A stretch of 64,000 nt of DNA from assembly GCF_000385335.1 (NCBI RefSeq), contig NZ_ARWA01000001.1, forward strand, positions 4,108,001 through 4,172,000, written 5' to 3'. Each line of letters begins with the position of its first letter. Position 1 is the stretch's first letter. This document shows positions 7,807-16,136 of this stretch, one piece after another. The notes under the pieces are model-generated. The model was given only the letters and a program-made list of their open reading frames with translations. It was not told where the DNA came from and made no database searches. This stretch comes from Methyloferula stellata AR4. Its GTDB lineage: Bacteria > Pseudomonadota > Alphaproteobacteria > Rhizobiales > Beijerinckiaceae. Position numbers and translations under genes: made by a program.

Positions 7807-8697
7807 ATGACAAGGTCCCATACGCCGCAGGTCTTTCGCTTCGCGCCTTCGCCGAACGGCTATTTGCACCTCGGCCATGCCTATTCGGCGATTTTGAATT
7901 ATCAGATGGCGCAAGCCTGCGGCGGCCGCTTTCTTCTGCGCATCGAGAATATTGATGTCGCCCGGTGCCGGCCCGAATTCGAACAGGCCATTTACGAGGA
8001 TCTGGCCTGGCTCGGCCTGACCTGGGAAGAGCCGGTGCGCCGCCAATCCGAACATTTTCTGGATTATGCCAAGGCGCTCGACCGGCTCGCCGCGCAGGAT
8101 CTGCTCTATTCCTGCTTTTGCACGCGCGGCGATATTCTGCGGGCGATCAGCGCGAAGCCCGATTGGCCGCGCGACCCTGATGACGCGCCGCTTTACCCCG
8201 GCACATGCAAGCCTCTGTCGAATGCCAATCGGCGCGACAAGCTCGCAGCCGGACAGCATCCGGCGCAACGCCTCGACATGGAAAAAGCGATCCGCGCGGT
8301 CAAGGCGCCGTTGACATGGCGGGAGTGCGATGTCGCCGGCACGGAACAGGTTATCCCCGCCCGTCCGGAGTTTTGGGGCGACGCCGTCCTTTCGCGCAAG
8401 GATATCATGGTCAGTTATCATATCGCCGTCGTCATCGACGATGCGCTTGCGGGCGTCAGCGATGTCGTGCGCGGCAAAGACCTTTTCATGGCGACAAGCC
8501 TGCACCGGCTGTTGCAGGACTTGCTCGTGCTGCCGGCCCCGACCTATCGCCACCATGATCTCGTGCTGGACGAAGCCGGCCGCAAACTCTCGAAGAGCCG
8601 CGACGCGAAGTCCCTGCGCGCTTTGCGCCAGGAGGGGCTGACGCCCGCCGATATTTATCGCAAGCTCGGCCTGCCGAAAGTGGCCACCCGGGTTTAG
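7807..8697 (+). CDS. gluQ: Glutamyl-Q tRNA(Asp) synthetase
   Basis: This 296-residue paralogue of glutamyl-tRNA synthetase lacks the anticodon-binding domain. It attaches glutamate to queuosine at the wobble base of tRNA-Asp. Evidence is the class I HIGH-like motif in RFAPSPNGYLHLGHAYSAIL at the N-terminus, zinc-site cysteines in YSCFCTRGDI plus YPGTCK, and the KMSKS-like KLSKS near residue 258. The length fits GluQ and is much shorter than GltX. I prefer the ATG at 7807 to the GTG at 7792 since homologues start only a few residues before RFAPSP; AAAAGG lies upstream. The gene is monocistronic in appearance. Confidence 0.93.
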   Translation: MTRSHTPQVFRFAPSPNGYLHLGHAYSAILNYQMAQACGGRFLLRIENIDVARCRPEFEQAIYEDLAWLGLTWEEPVRRQSEHFLDYAKALDRLAAQDLLYSCFCTRGDILRAISAKPDWPRDPDDAPLYPGTCKPLSNANRRDKLAAGQHPAQRLDMEKAIRAVKAPLTWRECDVAGTEQVIPARPEFWGDAVLSRKDIMVSYHIAVVIDDALAGVSDVVRGKDLFMATSLHRLLQDLLVLPAPTYRHHDLVLDEAGRKLSKSRDAKSLRALRQEGLTPADIYRKLGLPKVATRV

Positions 8698-8721
8698 GGA
8701 TCGGACTCTGTTGTTCAGCCT

Positions 8722-8808
8722 CCATTGCGAGGCGCGACGCTCCGAAGCAATCCAGGAGCAAAAGCTGGGCTGCAGCCCTGGATTGCTTCGCTACGCTCGC
8801 AATGACGG
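8722..8808. repeat. Imperfect palindromic repeat (ATTGCGAG/CAATCCAGG type)
   Basis: The left arm ATTGCGAGGCGCGACGC... ending AGCAATCCAGG is matched by a right arm CCTGGATTGCTTCG ending CTCGCAATGACGG. Such elements are very common between genes in Hyphomicrobiales and are probably non-autonomous palindromic repeats. This one lies downstream of gluQ, where it could form a long hairpin in the transcript. Confidence 0.8.
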
Positions 8809-8884
8809 CGGGCTGCGCTTTAATTGAGCCCTGCCCCCAGAACATCCCTCCGCATCATCCCGCAGAAAAATCTGCCAATGATGC

Positions 8885-9796
8885 TTACGCTACGTTTAAC
8901 GCCCAAAGCCAAAAGGCCGAGGTGAAAAGCGAGAGGCAGGTCGACATCGCAATCGCACTCGACACGGCGGCGACGCCCGCCTGACTTCGCTCGGCCAGAA
9001 GATAGGAATTGACGCCGGTCGGCATGGCCGCGAAGAGCACGGCGACACCGGACCAGACCGTCGGCATTGGAAAAATCTCGAAGGCGAAGAGCCATACGAG
9101 GCTCGGATGCGCGACGATCTTCAAAACCGTAATGAGGCTCGCAAGCTTCAGATCCCCGAGGAGATTATAACGATAGAGCGACAGCCCCATCGCAAAAAGC
9201 GCGCAGGTCACTCCGGCGCCGGCGAGATCATCTGCGACGGTTTTGAAAGGCCCGCCGAAAGGCAGACCGATCACCCGCCAGGCGACGCCGATGAGCAGGC
9301 CTTGCACGATCGGATTGAGGATCAGGCGCCGGAGCAAGGTCTTGATGGAAACACCATTGCCGCGTTCCATCAAAATGGCGGCAACCGTCATCGTCACCGG
9401 CAAATGGATCGCGATGAGCAGGAACAAAGGCACGTTCGCCGCATCGCCATAGGCTTTGAGGATGAGCGGAATTCCGATGAAGATCGTATTCGATTGTCCC
9501 GACGCGAAGCCGGCGACGACGGATTCGGTTTGGCCGCACCGAAACCAGCGTTTTCCGGCCCATGAGGCGATCGCCCAAACGATGGCGACTCCGAGAAAAT
9601 AGGAAATCCAATAGCCCCATGGCTGCACGTCGGGCAGCACCGCCGTGGCGACGGTTTTGAAGATCAAAATAGGCAGGCAGATGATGAAGACGAAATCCGA
9701 GAGGCGCGCATCGGCCTCCGGGTTCAAAAGCCCGAACCATGCGGCAAAATAACCAACCGCGACCAATCCGAATACGGGAAGGAGAATATCGAGCAA
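8885..9796 (-). CDS. AEC-family permease (auxin efflux carrier-like)
   Basis: This 303-residue membrane protein has about ten hydrophobic helices and the AEC family features: an N-terminal LPVFGLVAVGYFAAW segment, the central FASGQSNTIFIGIPLIL region, and the C-terminal AMPTGVNSYLLAER motif. Members export or take up small organic acids such as malate or malonate across the inner membrane; the substrate here is unknown. The gene stands between a palindromic repeat and a second repeat cluster, and no adjacent metabolic gene suggests a substrate. The ATG at 9796 begins directly with the first membrane segment, as in homologues. Confidence 0.88.
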   Translation of the reverse strand: MLDILLPVFGLVAVGYFAAWFGLLNPEADARLSDFVFIICLPILIFKTVATAVLPDVQPWGYWISYFLGVAIVWAIASWAGKRWFRCGQTESVVAGFASGQSNTIFIGIPLILKAYGDAANVPLFLLIAIHLPVTMTVAAILMERGNGVSIKTLLRRLILNPIVQGLLIGVAWRVIGLPFGGPFKTVADDLAGAGVTCALFAMGLSLYRYNLLGDLKLASLITVLKIVAHPSLVWLFAFEIFPMPTVWSGVAVLFAAMPTGVNSYLLAERSQAGVAAVSSAIAMSTCLSLFTSAFWLWALNVA

Positions 9797-9955
9797 AGCA
9801 AGAGCCTGAGACAGCTAAGGATATTATGGGCCGCGTGGCCTGGCCGGACCATCGCCCTTGATTCAGCTACAGGCAAGCCCGAGCTCACAGCCGAAAGGGA
9901 GAGCCGTCCTAAAACGGTCGCTTTTTAAGGGCATCCGACTGGCGCGGTCGCTTCG

Positions 9956-10055
9956 TTAGAACGGGATTGCTTTAGGTTGGATCGTCGTCACGTTCTAATC
10001 TTTTATTTTGACGCGTGATCTTATCCAAAAAGTCTGCAACTTTTTGGGATCACGC
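9956..10055. repeat. Two-part mosaic intergenic repeat, copy 1
   Basis: Part one, 9956-9998, has arms TTAGAACG and CGTTCTAA around GGGATTGCTTTAGGTTGGATC. Part two, 10013-10055, is a palindrome with arms GCGTGATC and GATCACGC enclosing CCAAAAAGT and ACTTTTTGG. Both parts recur, in reversed order and orientation, at 22612-22713. It lies just upstream of the DUF6134-like gene, so that gene's promoter may be within or just outside the repeat. Confidence 0.8.
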
Positions 10056-10072
10056 TCTGGAGGGATGCGAAC

Positions 10073-10804
10073 ATGAGAAAAGCAGGACTAGGCCTCGCGC
10101 TTTTGGCGCTGCCGCTTTGTCCCGCTGCCGCCGAAACGCCTCCGGCGGCGACAAAGACGCATCAATCGTATGATATCATTCGCGAAGGCAGCACGATCGG
10201 GGTCAATACGGTCGATGTCGAGCGCCGCGGCGACACGACGCAAGTGAAGATCGGCACCAAGATCCTGGTCAAGGTGATGTTCATCGAAGCCTACCGCTTC
10301 GACCACGACTCGACCGAAGTCTGGAAGACCGGGCAGCTCGTCTCTTTCAATTCCGAGACGAACGACAATGGCACGAAACATAAAGTGACAGCTACGCCCG
10401 GAACCGACAAGCTCGATATCCTGGCCGATGGAAAGCACATAGAAGCGCCGCTGACTTTGCGTCCCGCGAGCTTCTGGGACAGAAGCTTCGACCAGCAAAA
10501 AGAGCTTTTCGATCCGCAAAATGGCAAAAGGCTTGCCGTGCAGATCAAAGATCTCGGCGACGAAAAAATCACCGTGCACGACGCACAGCGCCAAGCCCGC
10601 CATTATAAGATCTCAGGCGACCTCAGCCGCGACGTCTGGTACGATGGCGACACTTTGGTGCGGCTGAAACTGTTGGGCTCCGATCATTCGGTCATCGATT
10701 CCGACCTCACTCAGGTGGCCTCGCTGCCAGCTGACGACACCGCTGCGCCGGCTCCGGCAAAGAAGGCTGGCAAAAACGCAGCGCCTGCATCAGCCAAGCA
10801 CTAG
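10073..10804 (+). CDS. DUF6134-like exported protein
   Basis: This 243-residue protein has a signal peptide ending near AAAETPPA (residues 17-24). The mature part is a beta-rich domain with motifs THQSYDIIREGSTIG, IEAYRFDHDSTEVWKTGQL, PASFWDRS and HYKISGDLSRDVWYD, characteristic of DUF6134 (periplasmic, unknown function; its fold suggests binding of a lipid or other small hydrophobic ligand). GGAGGG nine bases upstream supports the ATG. The C-terminus is an Ala/Pro/Lys-rich tail. It sits between the mosaic repeat and tRNA-Ser. No enzymatic residues stand out, and the role is not known. Confidence 0.7.
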   Translation: MRKAGLGLALLALPLCPAAAETPPAATKTHQSYDIIREGSTIGVNTVDVERRGDTTQVKIGTKILVKVMFIEAYRFDHDSTEVWKTGQLVSFNSETNDNGTKHKVTATPGTDKLDILADGKHIEAPLTLRPASFWDRSFDQQKELFDPQNGKRLAVQIKDLGDEKITVHDAQRQARHYKISGDLSRDVWYDGDTLVRLKLLGSDHSVIDSDLTQVASLPADDTAAPAPAKKAGKNAAPASAKH

Positions 10805-10939
10805 AGCCCCATCTTGGGCTGATGCTCCAGAGAGGACGCCAAGGCCGCACCGCCTTTTGCACCCCACTTGTATGCGCGGGACCGCCATGATATTTCGTCG
10901 CCGCCCCCTGAATAGCCGATCGTCTCGGCCTATTCTTCT

Positions 10940-11029
10940 GGAGAGGTGGCAGAGTGGTTGAATGTACCGCACTCGAAATGCGGCATAGGTGCAAGCCTAT
11001 CGGGGGTTCGAATCCCCCCCTCTCCGCCA
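10940..11029 (+). tRNA. tRNA-Ser (anticodon CGA)
   Basis: The acceptor stem is GGAGAGG/CCTCTCC with discriminator G and encoded CCA. The anticodon loop CTCGAAA carries CGA, and the long variable arm (GCATAGGTGCAAGCCTAT region) and T-loop GGTTCGAATCC are those of a class II serine tRNA. An integrase-like scar and a metabolic island follow its 3' end. Confidence 0.95.
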
Positions 11030-11142
11030 CAAATCGATTTTCAAATGGTCGCGCAGGGTCGGTATAAGTCGACTTGTCATTGATTTTATTGTATCTTTAG
11101 CTCCACCGAGGTCGCAGAAGGTCGGCCAAGGGGAGTGCCACT

Positions 11143-11325
11143 ATGGCATCCATAAATAAACTCACTGCGAAACAAATCCGCTGTTTCTTCAAATTGATTT
11201 CTGACCAGGGTGCAAGACTCCCCGTGTTATTCACCCGTCGTTTCAATTCGCCTTCATCACCTCGCCACTGGCGGCGCGTTGATGCGCTGGTCCCCGGGCG
11301 CTTAAAAGGTTATGGGCCGTATTGA
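11143..11325 (+). pseudogene. Probable integrase N-terminal scar next to tRNA-Ser
   Basis: A 60-codon frame starts 113 bases after tRNA-Ser with MASINKLTAKQI, similar to the first residues of P4-type island integrases (which begin with an 'INKL(T/S)A' stretch). After about 12 residues the match is lost and the frame runs into the antisense end of the GH15 gene. The orientation and distance are those of an integrase using the tRNA-Ser end as its attachment site. The evidence is short; coincidence is possible. Confidence 0.35.
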
Positions 11326-13057
11326 TCAGGGCGAGATGCGAGAATGCCTGCGGAAAATTGCCAGACTGCCGCTTGGCTGACGCATCATATTCTTCAGCAA
11401 GCAGACCGACGTCGTTTCTCAAAGGCAATAGCCGATTAAACAATTCAAGGGCATCGGCGTGGCGTCCCTGCAGTACATAGTTATCCGCGAGCCAGAAACT
11501 GCACGCTAAAAACGCACCTTCTCCTGGCGGAAGCCCGTCAGTCCCTTTTTGCGTGTCATATCGGCGGACAAAGCCGTTGCTCATTAAATTGCGCTCAATG
11601 GCTGCCACCGTTCCGCGCACGCGCGGATCGGTTGCAGGCAGAAAGCCCACCATTGGTATCAACAGCAGACTGGCGTCAAGCGCGGTCACGCCATAGGATT
11701 GGACGAAGGCGTTCTGCGCCGGATCAAATCCCCGTTCGCAGACCTGCTTATGAATTGAGTTACGAATCATGCGCCAGTGGTCGACTGGGCCGCTCAAACC
11801 AAATTCTTCGACCGAGCGCACGGCACGGTCAAAGGCAACCCAGGCCATGACCTTGGAATGTGTGAAATGCCTGCGGCCACCGCGAACCTCCCAGAGCCCA
11901 TCATCCGGCTGATTCCAGATGGTCTCAAGATGTCTGAGGAGGGCGCATTCAAGCGCCCAGGTCGCTGCCTCGGCGGGGAGGCCCGCGGCACGGCCCACAT
12001 AAAAAGCGTCGAGAACCTCTCCATAGACATCGAGTTGAAGCTGCTCCGCGGCGGCGTTGCCAATCCGGACCGGGCCCGCACCTTCATAACCTCGTAGCGA
12101 CGGTACTTCGTATTCCGGCAGTCGGCGTTCGCCGGCCACGCCATACATGATCCGTAGGTCTTCCGGACTGCCTGCAATCGCGCGCAACAGCCAATCGCGC
12201 CAAGCTTTCGCCTCGTCAAGAAATCCCGCGCCGATGAGCGCGTAGAGTGTAAATGTCGCGTCGCGAAGCCAGCAGAATCGATAATCCCAATTCCGCTCCC
12301 CACCAAACAATTCGGGCAGAGATGTCGTGGCGGCGGCCACCATACCGCCGGTTGGGCGATAGGTGAGAGCCTTTAACGTGATAAGCGAGCGAAGAACCGG
12401 CGCCGACCAGTCGCCGGCTCCGTGAAAGCGGCTCGACCAGTCTCGCCAAAATGCTTCCGTGTCGGCCAACGCCGCCATTGGATCAATTGGGGCGGGAACT
12501 GGGAGATAGGATGGTCCATAGGTCAGGACGAAAGAGACGGTATCGCCGGCTGACACAGTAAACTCGCCGATGGTTTTCCGGCCTTCACCGCGTAGAAGCA
12601 TCGACGTCCGCAGGACAACCATATCCGGCCCCGACACAGCGCAAAGCGTCCGATCTTTGCGCTGAGTCACCCATGGCACCACGGATCCATAATCGAACCG
12701 GATAATCAATTCCGTCCGCATGGTGACTTTGCCGCGCTTTCCCAGGACAAGCCGCACCAGATCCGATGCCTTACCGCGCGGCGGCATGAATTCGATCAGC
12801 GTTACCTCACCCTCGGCGGTTTCTATGTCCGTTTCGAGGATAAGTGTATCGTCCCGATACCGGCGCATGATGCGCTTGACAGCTTTACGCGGCGCGATGA
12901 TCCAGCGCCCGTTTTCGGGGCCGCCAAGCAACGCCGCGAAGCAAGCGCCGCTGTCGAAGCGGGGCCAGCATAGCCAGTCGACAGAGCCGTCGAGCCCGAC
13001 CAAGGCGGCCGTCTCGCAATCCCCCAGTAGCGCATAATCTTCGATCTTTGACGGCAT
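11243..13057 (-). CDS. Glycoside hydrolase family 15 protein
   Basis: This 604-residue protein is of the bacterial GH15 type (glucoamylase or trehalase). It has an N-terminal beta domain starting with IEDYALLGDCETAALVGLDG and an (alpha/alpha)6 barrel with the signature WDYRFCWLRDATFTLYALIG near residue 270, ARTW-like segments, and a C-terminal EEYD...QSGNFPQAFSHLALINTA typical of the family and containing the likely catalytic base. No signal peptide is seen, so it acts on internal glucans or trehalose. GGAAGGA upstream supports the ATG at 13057. It lies 135 bases downstream of pgl on the same strand and may be the last gene of the pentose-phosphate operon, releasing glucose for it. Confidence 0.9.
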   Translation of the reverse strand: MPSKIEDYALLGDCETAALVGLDGSVDWLCWPRFDSGACFAALLGGPENGRWIIAPRKAVKRIMRRYRDDTLILETDIETAEGEVTLIEFMPPRGKASDLVRLVLGKRGKVTMRTELIIRFDYGSVVPWVTQRKDRTLCAVSGPDMVVLRTSMLLRGEGRKTIGEFTVSAGDTVSFVLTYGPSYLPVPAPIDPMAALADTEAFWRDWSSRFHGAGDWSAPVLRSLITLKALTYRPTGGMVAAATTSLPELFGGERNWDYRFCWLRDATFTLYALIGAGFLDEAKAWRDWLLRAIAGSPEDLRIMYGVAGERRLPEYEVPSLRGYEGAGPVRIGNAAAEQLQLDVYGEVLDAFYVGRAAGLPAEAATWALECALLRHLETIWNQPDDGLWEVRGGRRHFTHSKVMAWVAFDRAVRSVEEFGLSGPVDHWRMIRNSIHKQVCERGFDPAQNAFVQSYGVTALDASLLLIPMVGFLPATDPRVRGTVAAIERNLMSNGFVRRYDTQKGTDGLPPGEGAFLACSFWLADNYVLQGRHADALELFNRLLPLRNDVGLLAEEYDASAKRQSGNFPQAFSHLALINTAHNLLSARGPAHQRAASGEVMKAN

Positions 13058-13192
13058 GACAGTCCTTCCGACGCCATAAACGCGTGTCGATCGACTCAAA
13101 ACTCAGTGCCATGCGAACCATGCATCTGCTCACGGAGAGTTTCCTTTCCGACAGCCGCCTATTAGGCCGTTCTGGCTCAACAACGGCGATTG

Positions 13193-13930
13193 TTATGGCA
13201 CCGTCTCTCCCGCCGCCGCCACATCGGTAAATAAGTACAAGGTGCCCGTGGGCCGAAGGCGTGCGGCGGGCAGAGTCTCGTCGCCGCTGCGGAACCGGGC
13301 GAAGATATCCAGCTTGTCTTTGCCCGCGACTATGAAGGCCGCGCTTCGAGTGCTCTCAAGCGCTGGATAGGTCAGCGTGATACGCGCTTCCGGCTTTGCG
13401 CCAACGACAGCGGCAACCCACCGATCGTGCTCGGCGAGCACGGCATTGCCCGGAAACAATGACGCGGTATGCCCATCAGGTCCAAGCCCAAGCAGGTTGA
13501 CATCGAACAACGGCCTATCCGGATCGAGGCGTTCGGCACCGTAGAAGGATTTAAGCTCGCGCTCATAAGCAAGCGCCGCTGCTTCAGGATTGCCCCCGCC
13601 TGTCGGGATGGAATGAATGTTGGCGGCGGGGACTGGCGCGCGCGATAGCAGCGCCTCTCGTGCCATGCGATAATTGCTGAGCGGGTCATCATGAGGCACG
13701 AATCGCTCGTCGCCCCAGAACCAATGCGTTCGCGACCAGGGAAAGGCATCGCGATAGGGTTGGGCAGCCAGATGTTCGTAGATCGGTCGAGGGGTCGAGC
13801 CGCCGGACAAAGCGATGGCGAAAACGCCCTGCTTCGCGGTCGCCATTTCGGTTATCCAGCCCGCAACCCAGCGCGCCAAGGCCTCCGGATTAGCGAGAAC
13901 TTCCAGTATGGCACCGGATGTTTCGATCAT
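13193..13930 (-). CDS. pgl: 6-phosphogluconolactonase (DevB type)
   Basis: This 245-residue enzyme hydrolyses 6-phosphogluconolactone, the product of the zwf enzyme upstream. Motifs are ALSGGSTPRPIYEHLA near residue 39, THWFWGDERFVP near residue 68, and GLGPDGHTASLFPG near residue 148, all conserved in the DevB/SOL family. The length is normal. Its ATG overlaps the stop of the GntK-Rpe fusion gene by four bases, so it is translationally coupled. It completes the oxidative branch gnd-zwf-pgl within a single operon. Confidence 0.95.
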   Translation of the reverse strand: MIETSGAILEVLANPEALARWVAGWITEMATAKQGVFAIALSGGSTPRPIYEHLAAQPYRDAFPWSRTHWFWGDERFVPHDDPLSNYRMAREALLSRAPVPAANIHSIPTGGGNPEAAALAYERELKSFYGAERLDPDRPLFDVNLLGLGPDGHTASLFPGNAVLAEHDRWVAAVVGAKPEARITLTYPALESTRSAAFIVAGKDKLDIFARFRSGDETLPAARLRPTGTLYLFTDVAAAGETVP

Positions 13931-15303
13931 CGCAGGCCCCTCGTTACTGCCGGAAGCTGAGATCCGCGAAGCCCGGCAATCGCGGCGGAATAATCATGCG
14001 ATCCAAAGATCGCAGATCCCGCGACAATGACATTCGCGCCCGCCTCGACCACCCGCGCAGCGCTTTCGCAATTCTCTCCGCCGTCGACCTCGATGAAGGG
14101 ATCAAGGCCTCGCTCTTGGCAGAGCTGGCGCAAATGGCGGATCTTCGGCAGCATCTCGGGCAGGAATTTCTGACCGCAGAAGCCCGGCTTGACCGTCATG
14201 ACAAGAACGATGTCGCAGAGATGGAGGACCGATTCAATCCGCTCGATCGGGCTCGCCGGGTCGAGCACGACGCCGGCCTTCTTGCCGAGGGCATGGATCT
14301 GCGAAAGGAGGGAATGAAGATGGGTCGTCGCTGAGGGTTCCGCGTGGACGAGAAGATGATCGGCGCCGGCCTTGGCAAAGGCCGCGAGATAGCGCTCCGG
14401 CTCTACGATCATCAGATGCACGTTGAGAGGCTTGCGCGTGTAGCGCCGTACCGCTTCGACGATCACCGGCCCGAAGCTGATATTCGGAACAAAGCGACCA
14501 TCCATGACATCGACATGAATCCAGTCGGCACCCGCCATATCGACGGCCCGAATCTCGTCGGCGAGATGCCCAAAATCCGCAGCCAGGATCGACGGTGCGA
14601 TGATAATTCGCCTTTGCAGCGGCATATTGGCGATGGATGCTCCAACGCTCAACGCGTTGCGGTGGAAGCGGCCAACGATAGCCTCTCCTGCCGACGATGC
14701 TTCCGCCCGCGATGCCGTCTCTTGAGGTCTCCCGCTTTGCCGCGCCTTTATCTGATCGACAATCCTGGCAACAATCTCGGCTGGCTGGCCGTCGACATCG
14801 ACGGTGATCGGATCTTCGTCCTGTCCGGGCTCCTCCAGCGTCGCAAACTGGCTGTCGAGTAGCGCCACCGGCATGAAATGCTCTTGCCTCGCGATCATGC
14901 GACGTCGGATAAGATCGTAGGATCCCTTAAGATAGACCAGCGTCACCCCATGCCGGTCACCGATGATGATGTCCCGATAGGACCGCTTCAGCGCCGAGCA
15001 GGTGAGAACGCCGGATTCGCCGCGCGCGCGCCAGCCATCGATCATCTCGGCAATCTTCCGTAGCCAGGGCAGCCGGTCGGCATCGGTCAATGGCTTGCCG
15101 CTATGCATTTTCTCGATGTTCGCGGCGGGGTGCAGGTCGTCGCCCTCCTGAAAATGACTACCGAGTGCCGCCGCCAGCAAGACCGAAACCGTGGTTTTAC
15201 CGGATCCCGAAACGCCCATGACAATGGCAATCACTGGTTCGGCGATTTTATGCGCGAGGGCTGGCGACCACGCAGGCTGAGTTTGGCGATCGCGTCGCAT
15301 CAT
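13927..15303 (-). CDS. Gluconokinase-ribulose-phosphate 3-epimerase fusion
   Basis: This 458-residue protein joins two enzymes. Residues about 20-190 are a GntK-type gluconokinase: P-loop VMGVSGSGKTTV near residue 29, then FQEGDDLHPAANIEKM and TCSALKRSYRDIIIG. Residues about 229-458 are a complete ribulose-5-phosphate 3-epimerase: IAPSILAADFGHL, IHVDVMDGRFVPNISFGP, the flexible loop MTVKPGFCGQKF and EVDGGENCESA. A linker of about 35 residues lies between. The kinase would feed gluconate into the pathway as 6-phosphogluconate, while the epimerase makes xylulose-5-phosphate, the substrate of phosphoketolase encoded nearby. Both ends overlap the neighbouring genes by four bases. The reading frame is continuous, so this is not an artefact of adjacent genes. 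Confidence 0.93.
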   Translation of the reverse strand: MMRRDRQTQPAWSPALAHKIAEPVIAIVMGVSGSGKTTVSVLLAAALGSHFQEGDDLHPAANIEKMHSGKPLTDADRLPWLRKIAEMIDGWRARGESGVLTCSALKRSYRDIIIGDRHGVTLVYLKGSYDLIRRRMIARQEHFMPVALLDSQFATLEEPGQDEDPITVDVDGQPAEIVARIVDQIKARQSGRPQETASRAEASSAGEAIVGRFHRNALSVGASIANMPLQRRIIIAPSILAADFGHLADEIRAVDMAGADWIHVDVMDGRFVPNISFGPVIVEAVRRYTRKPLNVHLMIVEPERYLAAFAKAGADHLLVHAEPSATTHLHSLLSQIHALGKKAGVVLDPASPIERIESVLHLCDIVLVMTVKPGFCGQKFLPEMLPKIRHLRQLCQERGLDPFIEVDGGENCESAARVVEAGANVIVAGSAIFGSHDYSAAIAGLRGSQLPAVTRGLR

Positions 15304-16136
15304 GCGTCAACCGCGTTCAGAACGAATTTTTGCATCGCTTTGGCGAAGCCCTCGTCCTCGTTGCTGGCGGTAACCGCGCTCGCTTGTGCCTTCACCTCGT
15401 CGCTGGCATTGCCCATGGCGATGGAGATGCCGCCTTTGCGGAACATGAGAACGTCATTCGGCATGTCGCCGATCGTCGCGATCTCTTCGGCTGGAATGTT
15501 CAGGAGTTTGGACAAAGTCGCAACGACTTCTCCCTTATTGGCTTGTGAGTGGGTCACGTCGAGATAATAGGGCTGCGAACGCTCCGCGCTTGCCTTCTTG
15601 CCCAGGGCCTTCTGCGCCGCGGTCTCGCAGGCAGCGAGCAGATCTCGGTCGTCTGAGACGCCGACGATTTTCACCGCGCATGCCAATTGCGCATCGGTGA
15701 AAGCGGGCACAACCTGCGCGTCGAACTTCACCGTCCACGCTTCGCGCGCCACATGCGGAGCGTCGGGGTTACGAATCAACCACTCGTCCGAGGTGTAGAC
15801 CCAGGCATCCAGTCCGCGATCGAGAAACATCCAGAGAGTCTCTTTCGCCGCCGCGAGATCCAGCGTGTGGCTGGCGATCACCGACAGATCTGGATTGACG
15901 AAGACACCGCCGTTAAAACCGGCGATCGGCGTCCGCAGCGCCAATGGAGCAATCAACATCGCCATACCGCGAGGCGGCCTGCCGCTGGTAATCGCAAAAT
16001 CGATTCCGGCTGCCTTCAAGGCCTTCACGGCCTCCGCGGCGCTGGGCGTCAGAATTTTCTCCGTGGTAAGAAGAGTGCCGTCGACGTCAGCCAATACGAG
16101 CGAGATTTTCGATGCAGCGTGCGTGGGCTTTATCAT
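15300..16136 (-). CDS. Cof-type HAD phosphatase, copy A
   Basis: This 278-residue haloacid-dehalogenase superfamily phosphatase is of the Cof type. It has the nucleophile motif LADVDGTLLT near residue 14, motif II TSGRPPRGM, a C2-type cap domain in the middle, and the C-terminal Lys and acidic motifs NKGEVV and TIGDMPNDVLMF. Such enzymes dephosphorylate sugar phosphates. It overlaps both neighbours by four bases and is clearly related to the next gene upstream (16133-17008): shared RPPRG, ITPxxGFNGGV and SQPYYLDVTH blocks. It lacks a specific name because Cof phosphatases have broad specificity. Its place in the operon implies a role in adjusting pentose or hexose phosphate pools. Confidence 0.88.
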   Translation of the reverse strand: MIKPTHAASKISLVLADVDGTLLTTEKILTPSAAEAVKALKAAGIDFAITSGRPPRGMAMLIAPLALRTPIAGFNGGVFVNPDLSVIASHTLDLAAAKETLWMFLDRGLDAWVYTSDEWLIRNPDAPHVAREAWTVKFDAQVVPAFTDAQLACAVKIVGVSDDRDLLAACETAAQKALGKKASAERSQPYYLDVTHSQANKGEVVATLSKLLNIPAEEIATIGDMPNDVLMFRKGGISIAMGNASDEVKAQASAVTASNEDEGFAKAMQKFVLNAVDA

